Shown: positions 35,771 through 48,430 of the stretch, one piece after another
Position numbering within the stretch: position 1 is the first letter of the stretch
How the letters are laid out: the number at the start of each line of letters is the position of its first letter
Assembly (NCBI GenBank): GCA_003508835.1
Contig: PUFA01000022.1
Span: 5,766,001-5,830,000, forward strand
Reading direction: 5' to 3'
Length of the DNA stretch: 64,000 bases
Source: Eonycteris spelaea
Lineage: Eukaryota; Chordata; Mammalia; Chiroptera; Pteropodidae
Program-made: the position numbers and the translations under genes
Notes under the pieces: generated by a model
Database searches by the model: none
Seen by the model: the letters and a program-made list of their open reading frames with translations, nothing else
What the model was told of the DNA's origin: nothing

Positions 35771-38700
35771 TTTCTAAGAAATTTAAAATTTTCTCCCAAA
35801 ATAAGAAGCCATGGAAGGTTTTGTAGCAAGAAAAATAATGGGATAAGAAGTATATTTCTGAAAAATGATACTGAAAGTAATCTTTATACTGAATCGGAGT
35901 AGAGGGAAACTGGACAGCAAAAGGTCTGACAGAAATTTGCAAAAATTTGGATATTAAGAACTGAGGACCTGAATGAGGACAGTGACAGTATGAATGGAAG
36001 AAGACATGATTGGGAAACATGGAAGAGGCAAAGTCAACAGGATTTTGCTGTTTTTAACTATGATTCCTGTTTGCTGCTGTGGATGATGAGAGGGATAATG
36101 AAACAAACTAACAAAAGGCCCCCGGGTGCTAGAGAAAAACCACGCCACTGTCAAGAGACATTTGCTGATAAAATTCTTCTCACTTTGAATACTTTTTACA
36201 AATCTCAATTATGGTGCAAAAAAAACCCAAAAAAAAACAAAAAACAACAAAAAACAAAAAAACAAATGCACATATTTATAAAAGAGAAAAGAAAAATCTT
36301 TGCTTGCTTTCCTAGTTGGTCTAAAAAGAAGTCCAAAGAAAGTTTGTATCCAGTTTAAAGCTAACATTAAATTGAGACTATTTTAACATTGCATATACAC
36401 GTATGTGTGTTTGTGTATGTGTACACATGTGTGTATGTGTTTGTAAGCATACATATATATGTTATTGAAAATAATTTAAGATTTAAGATGTTAGCAGATG
36501 AATCCACTTTGTTCCTCATTCCTGTACAAAGCCACCTGGGACAGGCAGGCACATGCTTTGTTTTTTGTTTTTTAATGGAGGAATACATTTTTATTTTAAG
36601 TTCACCTCCAAGCAGTGAAACCCTTTCTATCACAACACAAGGAAGACTTCTCCCATATTGGCAACTGTTTTTATATGGTTGGCAGGTTTCAATGGATTTG
36701 AACATGAATAAAATCCAGCTACTCCACAGGATGAAAAGCTCACAAACTTCCTCTTTTTAAGATGAAGTAGAAAATAACTGTCAGATGTTATGAAAGCCAA
36801 AGAATGATTTTATTCTATCGACAAAGGAGCCTTGACCCTTATTTGCACCATTGAAATCTTAATATAACAAAGTCATATAATGGGACAGTCAGAATTTAGA
36901 AGAAAATAAAATTCCTTGGCAGACTAAGGACTTTTGCCATCTGTATCTCAAAGCAGAAGGAAACATGCTTTTCATCGAGGCTATGTAATAAGCATACTGA
37001 AGTCAAAGGTGTATCTATATATCCCGAGATAAGCAAAAATGAAAAGAAATGCCACAGGGCTCATGTTCTCATAAAACTGTCTATATTTTGAGAAATTCTA
37101 CCCCCTATGGACTGCTAATGATTAGAACAGCAGGAGACGGAGCCAAAGAGACTGCAAAATAAATAGAAAAGCATGATTTTAAGGGAAACTCTCAACACTC
37201 AGTAGAATGATATAGATTTACACAGATTTCAATGTATATCAACCAGTAGGATATATATTTAGACCATAGCAGCATGATAAAATAAAATTCATCTGAGAGA
37301 GTGGCACACAATAGCTACCTTTTCTATCATTTTTTTTCTGAAAGAGATGGGTTTATAATTATAAAGCACATGAAATTATTGAAAGATGTATATGTATGCT
37401 AGGAATGAGCACTAATACTGAAAAGCAACCATAGGTAGGAGCATATGCAGAAGATGGCTTACTGCTTAGTGGTTAACATTAGTCTGATAAGTTTAGTCTT
37501 GTTTCGAATAAATTTTCATCAAATTGCGTATTATATGGAGAATATCATAATTTCTAAGAATTAAAAATTTCTTCATAGCCTTCTACTAGAAAGCAAAATG
37601 GGGCAATTGTGAGTGTGTGTATCTGAAGGTGCTGTAGTAGTCTAGATATTGCATTTTTAAATTTTCCTCAGAATTTATCAGGTCATTACTAAAGGTTCAT
37701 TCTTTTGTGTACATAGGGTAAAAAGATCCATATTCTCACTTTTCTTTCCCACTTCCCTTGCCTATCTCATTCCCTTGCCTTAGAGATGCAGCCTTCATCA
37801 TTGGCCTGGATCTCGTAGAAGTGTTTGGAATCAATGAGACCATTTTTAAAGAATAAATTCTGAGATATAAGGCTGGAACTTACCCCTTACAAACAGATAA
37901 ATCTGATTCTCATGGTCTTAAAGCAATAAAACTGTGTCCTCTAAAATGGTATTAGCTTAACTGGAAATAAATATTTTCTTAGGCATGGACTTTCAAAAAG
38001 TGAACCATAGTCAAATCTATTGCAGGCAAATAGTAAATGAACTTCCCGAACTGGTTCTTTGTTCTTGTCCTGCTCACATCACCCTTCCTTCACTTACATA
38101 ACACTGACGGTTACATGCAAACAAAGAAGAAAGTCCACTTACCTAAGCAAGTTGTCCTCTAAAGACCCCTACGCCTCACCCCAAAAGTTTATCAAAGAGA
38201 AGGAAAATATACTGCATTCAACTGAAGTACAAAACAACAGGAATAACTTTTGAAAGAGTAATAAATGTAAATAATTTTATTTGAATGTGGATGAGGTAAG
38301 AATGCTCATAGGAAGGAATTTGGAAGTCGTTTAATTTAGAGCAGGGTCATTTCACTTATTTTTAAATTGGTGATGTTATTTAGAATAAGGGAATCTTGAA
38401 CTTAAAAGTTTGAAACTGCTTTTAAAGAGAGACATCAAAGGAATATGAAAAAATATCATACTTGAGTACATATTTCAACTCTTAACCTCCTCGTTTGTCC
38501 TTGAGTATATATTTAATGTCCTTAAATCTCATAATCCTCATTAATAAAACAGTCACAGTTATATATGTATTTATAGATTTCATGAGATAATTGAAATGTC
38601 ATATGTAAAATATTTGGTAAAGAGTAAATTTTCCATGTAGACAGATACCTAATAGAAATTTTGACCAACATTAAAATAATTAGAGAGATTTTTTATCCAA

Positions 38701-38929
38701 AGAGCTATTAGAGTAAATCTAATTTCAAAGCCAACCCTCTTTTATCCATACTCATTAAATAGCTAAGGCTCACCATTAACCAGTCTCCTAAGAAGGTGAA
38801 AATTAAGACTGGCCTCCAAGGAAGCCTGGAAAAATCAATATACAAGAAATACACAACACACCTTAAAGTGACAGAATTGCTCCCAACAAACAAGACGATT
38901 ATAACCTAAATATATTACCATCTATTTTT
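35771..38929. other. AT-rich desert, nothing recognised
   Basis: A-rich low complexity at 36219-36265 and a TG-rich stretch at 36400-36441. The overlapping frames at 35990-36760 reflect these simple sequences. No supported gene. Confidence 0.4.
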
Positions 38930-39975
38930 TAAAAAGTGTCAATCAGAAAAGGGTTTGACTGGTTAAAGAAACACAGAAAAAGAACTACAAAGAGAAACAT
39001 TGTCAGGAACATTTTTTTAAAGCAAGAATCATAAAGAAAATGATGGATAAAATTGGCTATTCTGCTCATCAAAACATAAGAAAGAGAACAAAGAAATCAT
39101 TACATGATAGAAAATACAAATATGTAACATGTAATAAAAAATAGACTCCTTTTTGGAATTAGACCATAAGAAAAACAATGCAAATTATAAAAAGATAATA
39201 AAATCGAAAAATGGGAAAAATGGAAAAAAAAGAGTTGAACTGGCACTTCACAAAAGCACAATTCTAATAAACTTATAAAATTATATGGAATTTCATTGGT
39301 TATTAGGGATATTTAAGTGAACACTACCTTGGAATTTGATGGAACACCTATGAAATTATTGGTTCTCTAAAATTTTAGCCAATACCATGTGCTAGTAACT
39401 ATGTGGCAGCAATAAGAACTCATAAACTTCTGATTAGAGGTACATTGCTACCATCACTTTGAAAAACTGCCATCAACTAGCAAGCATATATCACATAAAA
39501 ATGCAGAGTTATACTAGCATAAATATACAAACATGCTCATAACACCAGTGTTTGCAACAGCCAATAAAAAAAGAATGTAACAAACACATGCAATAAAAGG
39601 AAAATACATAACTAAGTTGTAAAGAAAGCAAATTAATACTAGGTACCCTCGATGGGATATAAGATTCTTAGAAATAGATTAATTAAAAGAAACAACAAAA
39701 TATATAATATTTAATTTCTATGAAATTCAAAAACATTTAAATGATTTTGCTACATGAGTAGCAAAATTTAAGAAAAGTAAGAAAGTGATTCTCATAAAGT
39801 CAGGATAATTCTGGTGAATAGAAATAGAAAGATGATCATTGAAGGTCATTTTCAGAGATCTGGGATGTTCTATGTCTTGATATGGATCATGGCTACTCAG
39901 ATGATCCCTTTATAATTATTAATAATATTGTACATTATGTACTATGTATTTTTATATTTCACAATTTTAACATGT
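38930..39975 (+). mobile_element. L1M 3' end
   Basis: Late ORF2 to 3' UTR order: CACTTCACAAAAGCACAATT (39244), ATACAAACATGCTCATAACA (39525), CCCTCGATGGGATATAAGAT (39646), then TCATTTTCAGAGATCTGGGA (39847), ATATTTCACAATTTTAACAT (39953). Strongly diverged. Confidence 0.65.
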
Positions 39976-40013
39976 TTTTGTTGTTTTGTTTGTTTGTTTT
40001 GTTTTGTTTTTAA
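39976..40013. repeat. GTTTT-type low-complexity tract
   Basis: TTTTGTTGTTTTGTTTGTTT and onward, between the L1 3' end and the LTR. Confidence 0.9.
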
Positions 40014-40025
40014 TGCAGCCATGCC

Positions 40026-40456
40026 TGTTACAGTGGGTTGAATAGAGGCCTCTCAAAAGATATGCCCGTCCAGAACCTCAGAACATGGTCTCATCTGGGA
40101 TAAGGGTTTTTTGCAAATGTAATCGAGATAAGATCTCTAGGATCATCCTGTATTCAGGTGGGTCTTAAGTGCAATGACAAGTTCCCTGACAAGAGACAAA
40201 AAAGGGGGCACAGACCCAGGAAGAAGGTCATGAGAACATTGAGGTGGCAACTACAGTTACGTTGCATATGCCAAGGAAAACTGTGAGCTACCAGAGGTTG
40301 GAAGATGCAAAGAATAATTATTCCCTAGAGCCTTTGGAGAGAGCCAACACCTTAATTTTGAGCATTTGGCTTTCACAACTAAGAGAACGAATTTCTGTTG
40401 GCATAAAGCACCACCTTCGCATTCATTTGTTACAGCATCACAATGAAACTAATACA
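40026..40456 (+). mobile_element. MLT1-like ERVL-MaLR LTR
   Basis: Starts TGTTACAGTGGGTTGAATAG. It passes AAAAGATATGCCCGTCCAGA, TTTTGCAAATGTAATCGAGA, CTCTAGGATCATCCTGTATT, AAGTGCAATGACAAGTTCCC and CCCTAGAGCCTTTGGAGAGA, and ends ACAGCATCACAATGAAACTAATACA. All are MaLR LTR landmarks in order. No clear target duplication remains. The 95-codon frame at 40244-40531 lies partly in the LTR and is not a gene. Confidence 0.85.
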
Positions 40457-40504
40457 CACATTCTACACACAATATTGTGCACTGAGTCCTTCACATTGAG
40501 GCTG

Positions 40505-40690
40505 TGGAACTGGCCTTGGTTACAATTCTGACTCAGACCTTTACAAGCCTTGGACAATGCGTGATTCTTTTTAACCTCGGAGTTCTCATGTATGGAATAA
40601 GAATGATAATATCAACCTGAAAATGTTGCAGTAAATGGTAAATAAATGCACTCAAAGACCGCAATACACTGGTACTTATTAGGGCCCAGA
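40505..40690 (-). mobile_element. MIR SINE
   Basis: Reverse MIR layout: GGTTACAATTCTGACTCAGA, AACCTCGGAGTTCTCATGTA, GGAATAAGAATGATAATATC, CAGTAAATGGTAAATAAATG. Confidence 0.65.
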
Positions 40691-41644
40691 TAACACCATT
40701 AATCCTTTTTCTCACAATGAATCACAAATAACAGACTATTTTTCAGGTAAGACCATTATGTAAGCAGACGAATGCAAAAAATAATGTCAGTGGTACTATG
40801 AAATTAAAATAAATTCACTTGCCTTTGTCTCATTTCAAGAATACCAGGCAACTGATCCCAGCAGGGGCATTTGAGAGGGCTTCTCCAGTTACAAAGGTCT
40901 TTACAGCTTAGGTCTCTATTATTTATCGCTCTGCCTAAACACATCCTGCTGATATACATCAGTCATATGCTCTTGGTAATGAGAAATGATACCAGACAAA
41001 CCAAAATGTCAATCTATTCAAATAACCAAGTTCCTAAGGCACACTCTGAAACAACAACAAAAAAAATCCACTTAAATGAAACTTTTTGGGAAGCAAACTT
41101 TTGGTCCTTCACCCAGAAGAAGCCATATCCTTCTTCTTGTCCTACCTGAACCTCTATTATGACAAGTATAACAGCATGGTTCTGAAGAATAAAATAACCT
41201 AACAATGTACTCGCCAACTACAGAGAAGTTCATATCTTTTCCATATAAACAAAATCAACTCTAATTAAAATGTGATCATAGTTATTATATTTGTACTTAA
41301 TTTAAAATTTTAAATGATGAGAGACCTAACAAAATGAGAAAGAATATAAAACCTAAACACCAATTCCCTTTTAGGTAATATTTATAGTTGAATGAATACT
41401 AGTATTAATAGTATTCATTTTACTTAGCATGTGATGATTGACTTCTGCTTTGCAAACAATTAGAATATGTACCTTTGGCATCTGATCCAGTTTCCTGGTA
41501 AAATTGTTTTGAAATTTGTCATTATTAATTTTTTTTTTACTAAAAGCTTACATGAATATTGCCCATTCTGACTAAAACTTTTTACTCACTTTCACTGGCT
41601 CTTTAACCTCTTATATTTAAAAACAAACAAACAAACAAAAGGTT
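40691..41644. other. AT-rich desert, nothing recognised
   Basis: Frames at 40871-41149 and 41014-41217 show no recognisable protein feature. Confidence 0.4.
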
Positions 41645-41890
41645 AGATGGTGGTTAAGAGCTGAGATCCTCCTAATTAAGAAGAGCTAGGAAGGTAGATT
41701 GTGATTTTGAGTTGCCATAGGGGCTTAGGGTAAAAGTCACAGCTCTAATATTTAGCAACTCTGTGTCTCAATTTAAGTTATTTAATCTTTCAGGCCTAAA
41801 TTTATTCACTAACAAAATGATGATAATAATACAAATAGCAAAGGGTTATTAGTACACATGAAAACATTCTGTACAGCATCAATAGATAGC
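41645..41890 (-). mobile_element. Probable MIR SINE
   Basis: GATGGTGGTTAAGAGCTGAG, CTCTGTGTCTCAATTTAAGT, ATTCACTAACAAAATGATGA, TAATACAAATAGCAAAGGGT follow the reverse MIR order. Confidence 0.65.
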
Positions 41891-41939
41891 ATCACAATAC
41901 ATACATACTGGTCATCAGGCTTATCATGTTCTCCATTTT

Positions 41940-42790
41940 TGACTCATCTTTTTCTGGATGACTTCACTTTACTCTCCCACAAACCCTAAACTTTTGGACT
42001 ACTGCCCTATCTCTCTGATCTTTCATCCAAGATTCTTGAAGGATCTGTCTTCATTTTTCTTTAATTCTTCATCTGCCATTCATTGCTCCATTCACAAAAA
42101 TCTGACTTAAATATAAGGTTTTTTAAGACACATGCCGTGATTCACACATATCTACATTTCAAATGCAATCTATACGCCAGTGACTTAATTTTAAACTTCA
42201 AGATATGTACACGCTGGCCTCCATTCCCTAGTCATTATTTAAGTATAAAGAGCCAATAAAGAAAAAAAAAAGCCATTTTTTAGCCTGCCATGTTACCACA
42301 CGGAATATAGACCACACTCCCATGTCTTCTGGTAGCTTGACGAGACTAAATGCTGGTGAAAGATATGCAAATAGAATGGGTTGGATTGTGATGAAGCGTT
42401 TACACCAGAAAGTCTGGAGTCTGAGCCACCCAGAGGAATGTCACACCTTGGACCAGCAGCAGTCATCTGGAAGGAGCCTGGATGAGTCTACTGCTAGCTT
42501 CAGCATGACTTCCGCAGGAGTGAAACTTCTGTCTTGCATAAGCACCTGTGACTTGGGAGTATTTCTGTTCTATGTAGCCAAACTAACCAGTACCTGCTAC
42601 ATACTTGAACCAGATCTCTCTGATGAGCTCCAGGCCTATATTATAGGTTACTATTTAATATTTCAAAAGAACTTCAAGGTGAATGCCTCTGGAACCAAAT
42701 TCAACATCTGTCTCCCCAAAAATGTCTTTCCTATACTCCACATCTCAATTAACCATGCCAGCATCTGCCCACTTATTTAAAACCTACATT
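41940..42790 (+). mobile_element. L2 ORF2 fragment interrupted by an unidentified insert
   Basis: The left part holds CCCTATCTCTCTGATCTTTC and CCATTCATTGCTCCATTCAC. The right part (42595-42790) holds CAGATCTCTCTGATGAGCTC, AAATTCAACATCTGTCTCCC and CTCCACATCTCAATTAACCA, the L2 'tctcctgagctccagac...catctcagttaatgg' succession. Between them, 42300-42590 does not fit L2. The 152-codon frame at 42322-42780 crosses both and is not a gene. Confidence 0.65.
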
Positions 42791-45700
42791 ATCCTAGAGG
42801 CTTCCTCTTATTTGTAATATGAAATATTCAATGCTATTACAACTAAAAACTCCTGAATTCATATTCTTGAGTTTACCCTCATTTCAATAGTATGTTCTTT
42901 TTAGCTCTACCTTAACTACAGAAATTTAATGTGACATACAACATGCTTACTTTGTTGTCAGTCATTAATAGATTCACATAGTCGAAAACTAAGATCATGA
43001 AATAGAAATATCAATAAACCATTTAGATATGAATGTATAAATATCAAAAGAAAAAGCTTACAAATTTCAAATACTGTACTTGGTTTTGGTAACTGGGTGC
43101 CTTGGATGGGGAGGGTATGAGCAGAAAAAAATATATATATATAAATATATTATATATATATATATTTTGGTGCATTGCACTATTTGGAGAAAATATACTC
43201 TAATTTCTTTATATTGAAAAAATAAAAATAGTTATTTTAAAGAAACTATAACAACTTTAAAAAAATGTCAAGATCTAAAACAACCAAATTTATCTTATGA
43301 AGATCAATGCTATAATTGGTGAGTTGGAACTATCATATCAAAGCAATTGAAAAATAATGCTTTGAATATTTTCAACTACTTTAAAAACTTTGAAAACTAC
43401 TTGACTTCTAAGTATGCATACTTTTTTAACAGTATTTATTTGTTTAGCATACTCTCTTTTTCACTATGTCAACACAGTTTGATGCTATTCTCAGAATTTC
43501 TAAATTTCTAAATTACTCAAGTATGAATTAATGTATGACAGATATTATCATACATTTTGCTAAGCAGAAAAATCCTAAATATTGAAAAGCAGCAAAATTA
43601 AAATAAATCCTATGTAAGCCAATATTTTACAACATAAAACATATCACTATAAGAAACACAGTCTTCATTCCTGAGGCTGAGGTAGGAAATGAATAAACAA
43701 ACTGTCCTCCCATTCCATTACTTGTACATTATCAGGGGACTCCAATTCTGCAGGTATATATCCCATCACATGTTAATTTTAAGACAACTTACTCTGCTTT
43801 TTTTACTAAAGTGAGAAGGAAATGAAAATGTTTCTGGGACTGACCCGGTGCGATGCATTTGTAAAGGTGAAACCTTATAGTAAAATCAAATGGGGCACAG
43901 GAAATCCAATGAGCTAAGGATTTAAGTCTAACCAGGAAATAAAAGGTTATTCATTTTTTGCAACATCACAACAGTCTCTGAGGAGTCTAATTAATGAATA
44001 AAATTCTTGTTCTTTTCAATAGACCTTTAAACTATTTCTACTCAGCAGTCTCAAAATGATTTCACTAGGAGGTACCAGAGTTATTGAGCCGAAGTGGCAG
44101 CTGCTGTTTTTCTTAGTTTTTTTTTTATTATTATTATTCCATAAAAAGATGGTAACTTACATCTGCCTTCAAAAATGCTCCTCCACTGGCAACTCCCCTC
44201 TGCTTTGCCTCTCACCAAAAAGTTTAATCTAATTTAGAATATTCAAAGGGAAAGAATCAGGTTCTTTTTTAAAAAGTGATTAAAAACATGATGCTTTTAT
44301 TCACTTGCTTCTAAATCAGGACTGCCCTTTCAAATAAATATTAAGCTGAAACAGATAAAGTTCATCTGAGTAAATACTACAATTATCTGGGGGAAGGAAG
44401 GATCTATATGTAAGTCAAGCTCTCCATGCCTGTGGTTTAGCAATATCCACAGGAAAGAGAGATTAAGCAGTTCTCAAACCACGTTTTGAACTGTTCAATA
44501 GATGTCAACATATTAAATCCCTTACTCTTAAAGATCAATGAGATTGTTTCCATATTTGAAAATTTCTTTATATAAAAATATATCCAGTGCCTTCCTCATA
44601 GCAAAGCAGAATTGATATCGACCCTGGATTTGACCGTAGATTTAGAGCCTTCAACAAGATATTACCCAAAGGTATGTAGTTTGGGAATTTTTTTGGTGAG
44701 TCATTTTAGAGTGAACAAAACTAAATCAAATGAATGGGGAGACATGTAGAAAGGTGGAAAATCCTCTCATTCAATTAACTAAGGACAAACTCCTTCAGAC
44801 TTTTCACAGCTAAAGATTCTTCTGAAGATACAAGTGGGCTAATTATATAGGTACTTTTGTGCTTAATTACTCTAATTTCTCCCAGAAAGGTATATAAAAA
44901 TTAATGATTGTTTTACAGAAACTAACATATAAAACTACAGAAACTAAAATGCAGTTTTAGCTAAGAAACAAGACACCCACAGGTAAGTATGTATAATTCT
45001 ATATATATTGTACTATGGTAGAGCTCACTATATGTAGATGAAAGAATGATTTAAACATGATTCTTTAAACATTTAGAAAGATTATAAATATATTTATTAA
45101 TTGCATTCAAATCTTTAAATTATAAGAACATCCTTATAGAAAGAATAGGTTTGCAGAAAATGTGGCATGGAATTAAGTAAGCTAAATATATACAAAGCCA
45201 TTAAAAAAGTAGATTGAATACAAAGTGTAATGGTATCATTTATCCATCGAAGTCTAAATATAAAATAAGCCACACAAAATAATACTTATAAAACAACTAA
45301 TCAAGGACTCCATGAACTTCTTAAATATATAAATGTAAAGAGTTTTTATTAAGTAATCTTTTATTAACTTTATATAAATGTGAACTGCCATGTTGAAATA
45401 ATTCTGAATGTATTAAAAGTGTCTCTACCTTATTAAAAGGAATACGGGCAACATTTAACCTTTTCTCTTTGTTATCATTATGAATATTACATTATGAATA
45501 GTGCTTAACGGAATTCACCCAGGTTTGTTTTTTGCTCCCAAACCTAGTGATACTTCTACCTACATCCTCATGATCATCCATCTCTCCTTTGCTCGTCTAT
45601 ATACAGCTGCAACCTAAGAATCAAATGTACTTCTCAAACGGGTACTGAGACTTAGCTGTATCACTTTACTGCCTTTCATATGAAAACTGTTTTAGTCAGA

Positions 45701-46849
45701 AAAAGTTTCTTTAAGTACCTAGCACAGTGTCCCAAACATACAGGAGTTCATTTCATTTTTTTTAATTGCGTAAATAAACATGTGAAGTTAGTAATAAATA
45801 AATAAGTAAATGAAATTTTAGTGGGGAAAAAATCTTCCAGGGCACAAGAGTGAACATTTTGTAATTACAAATTTTGCAGAAAGGACATGACTTTTCTGAG
45901 ACCACTGCCTGACTAAGTATACAACTGAACGAGTTGAGAAAAAACACAAAGTGCGTGCAGGCTGCATGTCTGTACTGCTGGCAGATAACATTCTAGAAGT
46001 GCCCATCATACTGGCATTTAGCATGTTTAAGCATTTTCATTACAACTAAAATACAAATTAGCTTTTTGCAGAGGTCAGTGGAGGCAGGCTCTTAAGAGTC
46101 AACTTGCCAAAGTGCTTTGTCGTTAGTTTCCATGAAACTTACTTGTTCAAATGGCATTAATTACATTTTTTCTTTACTTTTAATTTCTTTATTTTGACTA
46201 TTATTTAGCGCTTCCTCATGGAAAAAAGGGACTTATTAAGACAATCAAGAAATTCCTCCAAAGTCTCCTGCCAGGTGGGGACTTGACTTTCTAAACCAGT
46301 TTTCCCTACTGACACATTCTTAAATACCACCTTACGTTTCTGGGGGGAAAGGAAAAGTGACTATCAAAAAATGGAAAGCTACTCTGCATCTAGACATCTC
46401 TTTACTTTAAAACCATTCTTGCCACTAGAATGACAGAGTTATTTTAGTGGTTCTCCTAATTTAGTGTGTGGGGCAAATTGCCTAGTGGGAAAACATTCAA
46501 TTTAGTGGCTAATGAGAAACCTGTTTTAAAGCAACTCCTGAAGGAAAACTTAAAAAGGAAATGCTAAAGTTGTGTTCGTTTCTCTTCCCATGGCAAAACA
46601 ACCACAGTCACTCACTAAATAACCGACTCGACTTCATGTCCGAGTCCCCTAAGCCTCAGGATTTCATAGGGGAAAAAGTCATTTTAAATTAAGAGAGATC
46701 CTCTTAACTTTCTACTTTTCCTATTCTCCAGACCACTTTTCGCCTTGTAACATACTAGGGTATTTACTTATCTAAGACATTCACTCGTTGCACTAAAACT
46801 AAAACGAAAGTGAGAGCATGTGTTTATTTTAGTCATTAATGTTTCTGAA
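42791..46849. other. AT-rich desert, nothing firm
   Basis: TA-rich low complexity at 43127-43167 and a poly-T/ATT tract at 44116-44139. A weak L2-like 3' tail is possible at 45700-45760 (CCTAGCACAGTGTCCCAAAC). No gene recognised. Confidence 0.4.
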
Positions 46850-46910
46850 GCCCCTTGACCCATGGTGGGTGTTCCATATGTACTTCCTGAATGAATACAT
46901 GAATCAAACA
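46850..46910 (+). mobile_element. L2 3' terminal remnant
   Basis: CCCATGGTGGGTGTTCCATA and CCTGAATGAATACATGAATC resemble the L2 terminus. Confidence 0.4.
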
Positions 46911-48169
46911 ACCGGCCACGATTTCTTGCCACTTTTCATTTCAAATTGAAGTTGCATGAGGCATGGCAAGTTATTAGCTTGGGGGGTGGGGTGGGGGGAC
47001 TATATTTAATAAATTAGTGCATAAAAGTAAACAGCCTGAAATCTAGATTATCACATAGGTATATGCAAGCACCACCTCAATAAATGATTTTCCCATTACT
47101 TCAGCTGTACTTATACTGCAATATCCACATCAGGAAGATTTTTTTTTCTTTTGTTTCTTTTCTTTTTTTGTTTTAATGCTAAGCATCTGTAGCGGAAAGG
47201 ATTGAGATCTCAACTGATATATTTCTCAAAAAATTTTAGAGACGTATCCAGTGGAAATCTGGTAGCTCTACGCATAATAATTGTTTCAGGTGGAAAAATA
47301 TTCCTTCTTAACCTGCTCTCTAACTCAGAAGCTGTCTAGGAGAGTAAATTATTCAAAAATAGAGAGTCTATATAACCTGGGGCCCATTGCCTTTCTTGAA
47401 CCCAAATGGGGGACTTGGGGTAGTTGTCTTATTTTAACAGATTTTTCATGGCTTCACTTTATTTTTAAAAGGAACTTAGCTCGATACATTTAGCTAATGT
47501 CTCCTTGGGTTTCTAGACATTTATGCCAGTTTTAAACTCCAAACGCTTGAGTGTTCAGACTTCCGAATGCTCAAGAACTACTACTTATCAAAAACAATAA
47601 AACATATTAGAAAGAATTCAAGAAACATTCAAGTTTAGAGAACTTACCTTACTTACCTTGAAAAAGAACAGGAAAAATTATTGGGAGAAATAGTTTCTTT
47701 CTGAGTTTCTTTAAGTCTGCTCATTTCCTACTAGAATTAATAATGCTTATATATCAGCTGAATAGAATCAAATGATCCTAAAACAATTGCACAGCATTAA
47801 TGTGAGCAAGTAGAACTATTTGAAAATGATAAGCTACATATGAGCCAACATTGAAAAGTAATTGATTTCATTAAAATGAAAAAAAACAAATATGGTGGCA
47901 AAAGGACAAAGCAAAAAGCAAATAAAATACCCAAGATGGAGAAAATATAAACACAAAGTAAGTACTTCTTACTTATCAGTGGTCATGTTCTGTAAGTCTG
48001 CCTCGCCCTGCTAATTATTAACTTGACCCTGGGAGAGTGTCTGAACCTACTCAGTTTTCAGTTTTCTACTCTACACATGAGGAATTTGGATTAGATAAAA
48101 GGATTTCTTTTAAGAAGTAAGTGGGTATGGTATTTCGCAAAGTTCAATATGTAAAACAAAACAACGGGA
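46911..48169. other. Desert interval with a G-run
   Basis: GGGGGGTGGGGTGGGGGG at 46981-46998 is a potential four-strand G structure. Otherwise unassigned; the 70-codon frame at 47281-47493 has no recognised domain. Confidence 0.4.
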
Positions 48170-48430
48170 AAACAGAGAGCACCAGTGTTGAATCTGCTTG
48201 CCTCTTCGGCTCTCACTCCCATTCCTCCCGCCCCCACCTACACGAGGCCTGGGACCCCCCCATGTCTCCGTGTGGCCTTCAGGAGACTTTTGGATGCACT
48301 TTGTAAAGCCTGTGGAAGAATGGTGTCCGCGGACCTCCACAATGCCTCATGTTCCTCTTCGCTACGAGATCCCACCAGATGGCTCTAGATCACCAATTTC
48401 AGGTTTATTCTGTTCTCCATGTCATTTATA
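48170..48430. other. Unidentified GC-rich islet
   Basis: About 250 bases markedly GC-richer than the surroundings (CCATTCCTCCCGCCCCCACC, GGTGTCCGCGGACCTCCACA), with four short overlapping frames on both strands. No recognisable protein or repeat. It could be a decayed LTR, a retrocopy fragment or regulatory DNA. Confidence 0.35.

Noticed and set aside
42322..42780. 152-codon plus-strand frame
   Set aside because: Spans an unidentified insert and decayed L2 sequence; no start context, domain or conserved motif.
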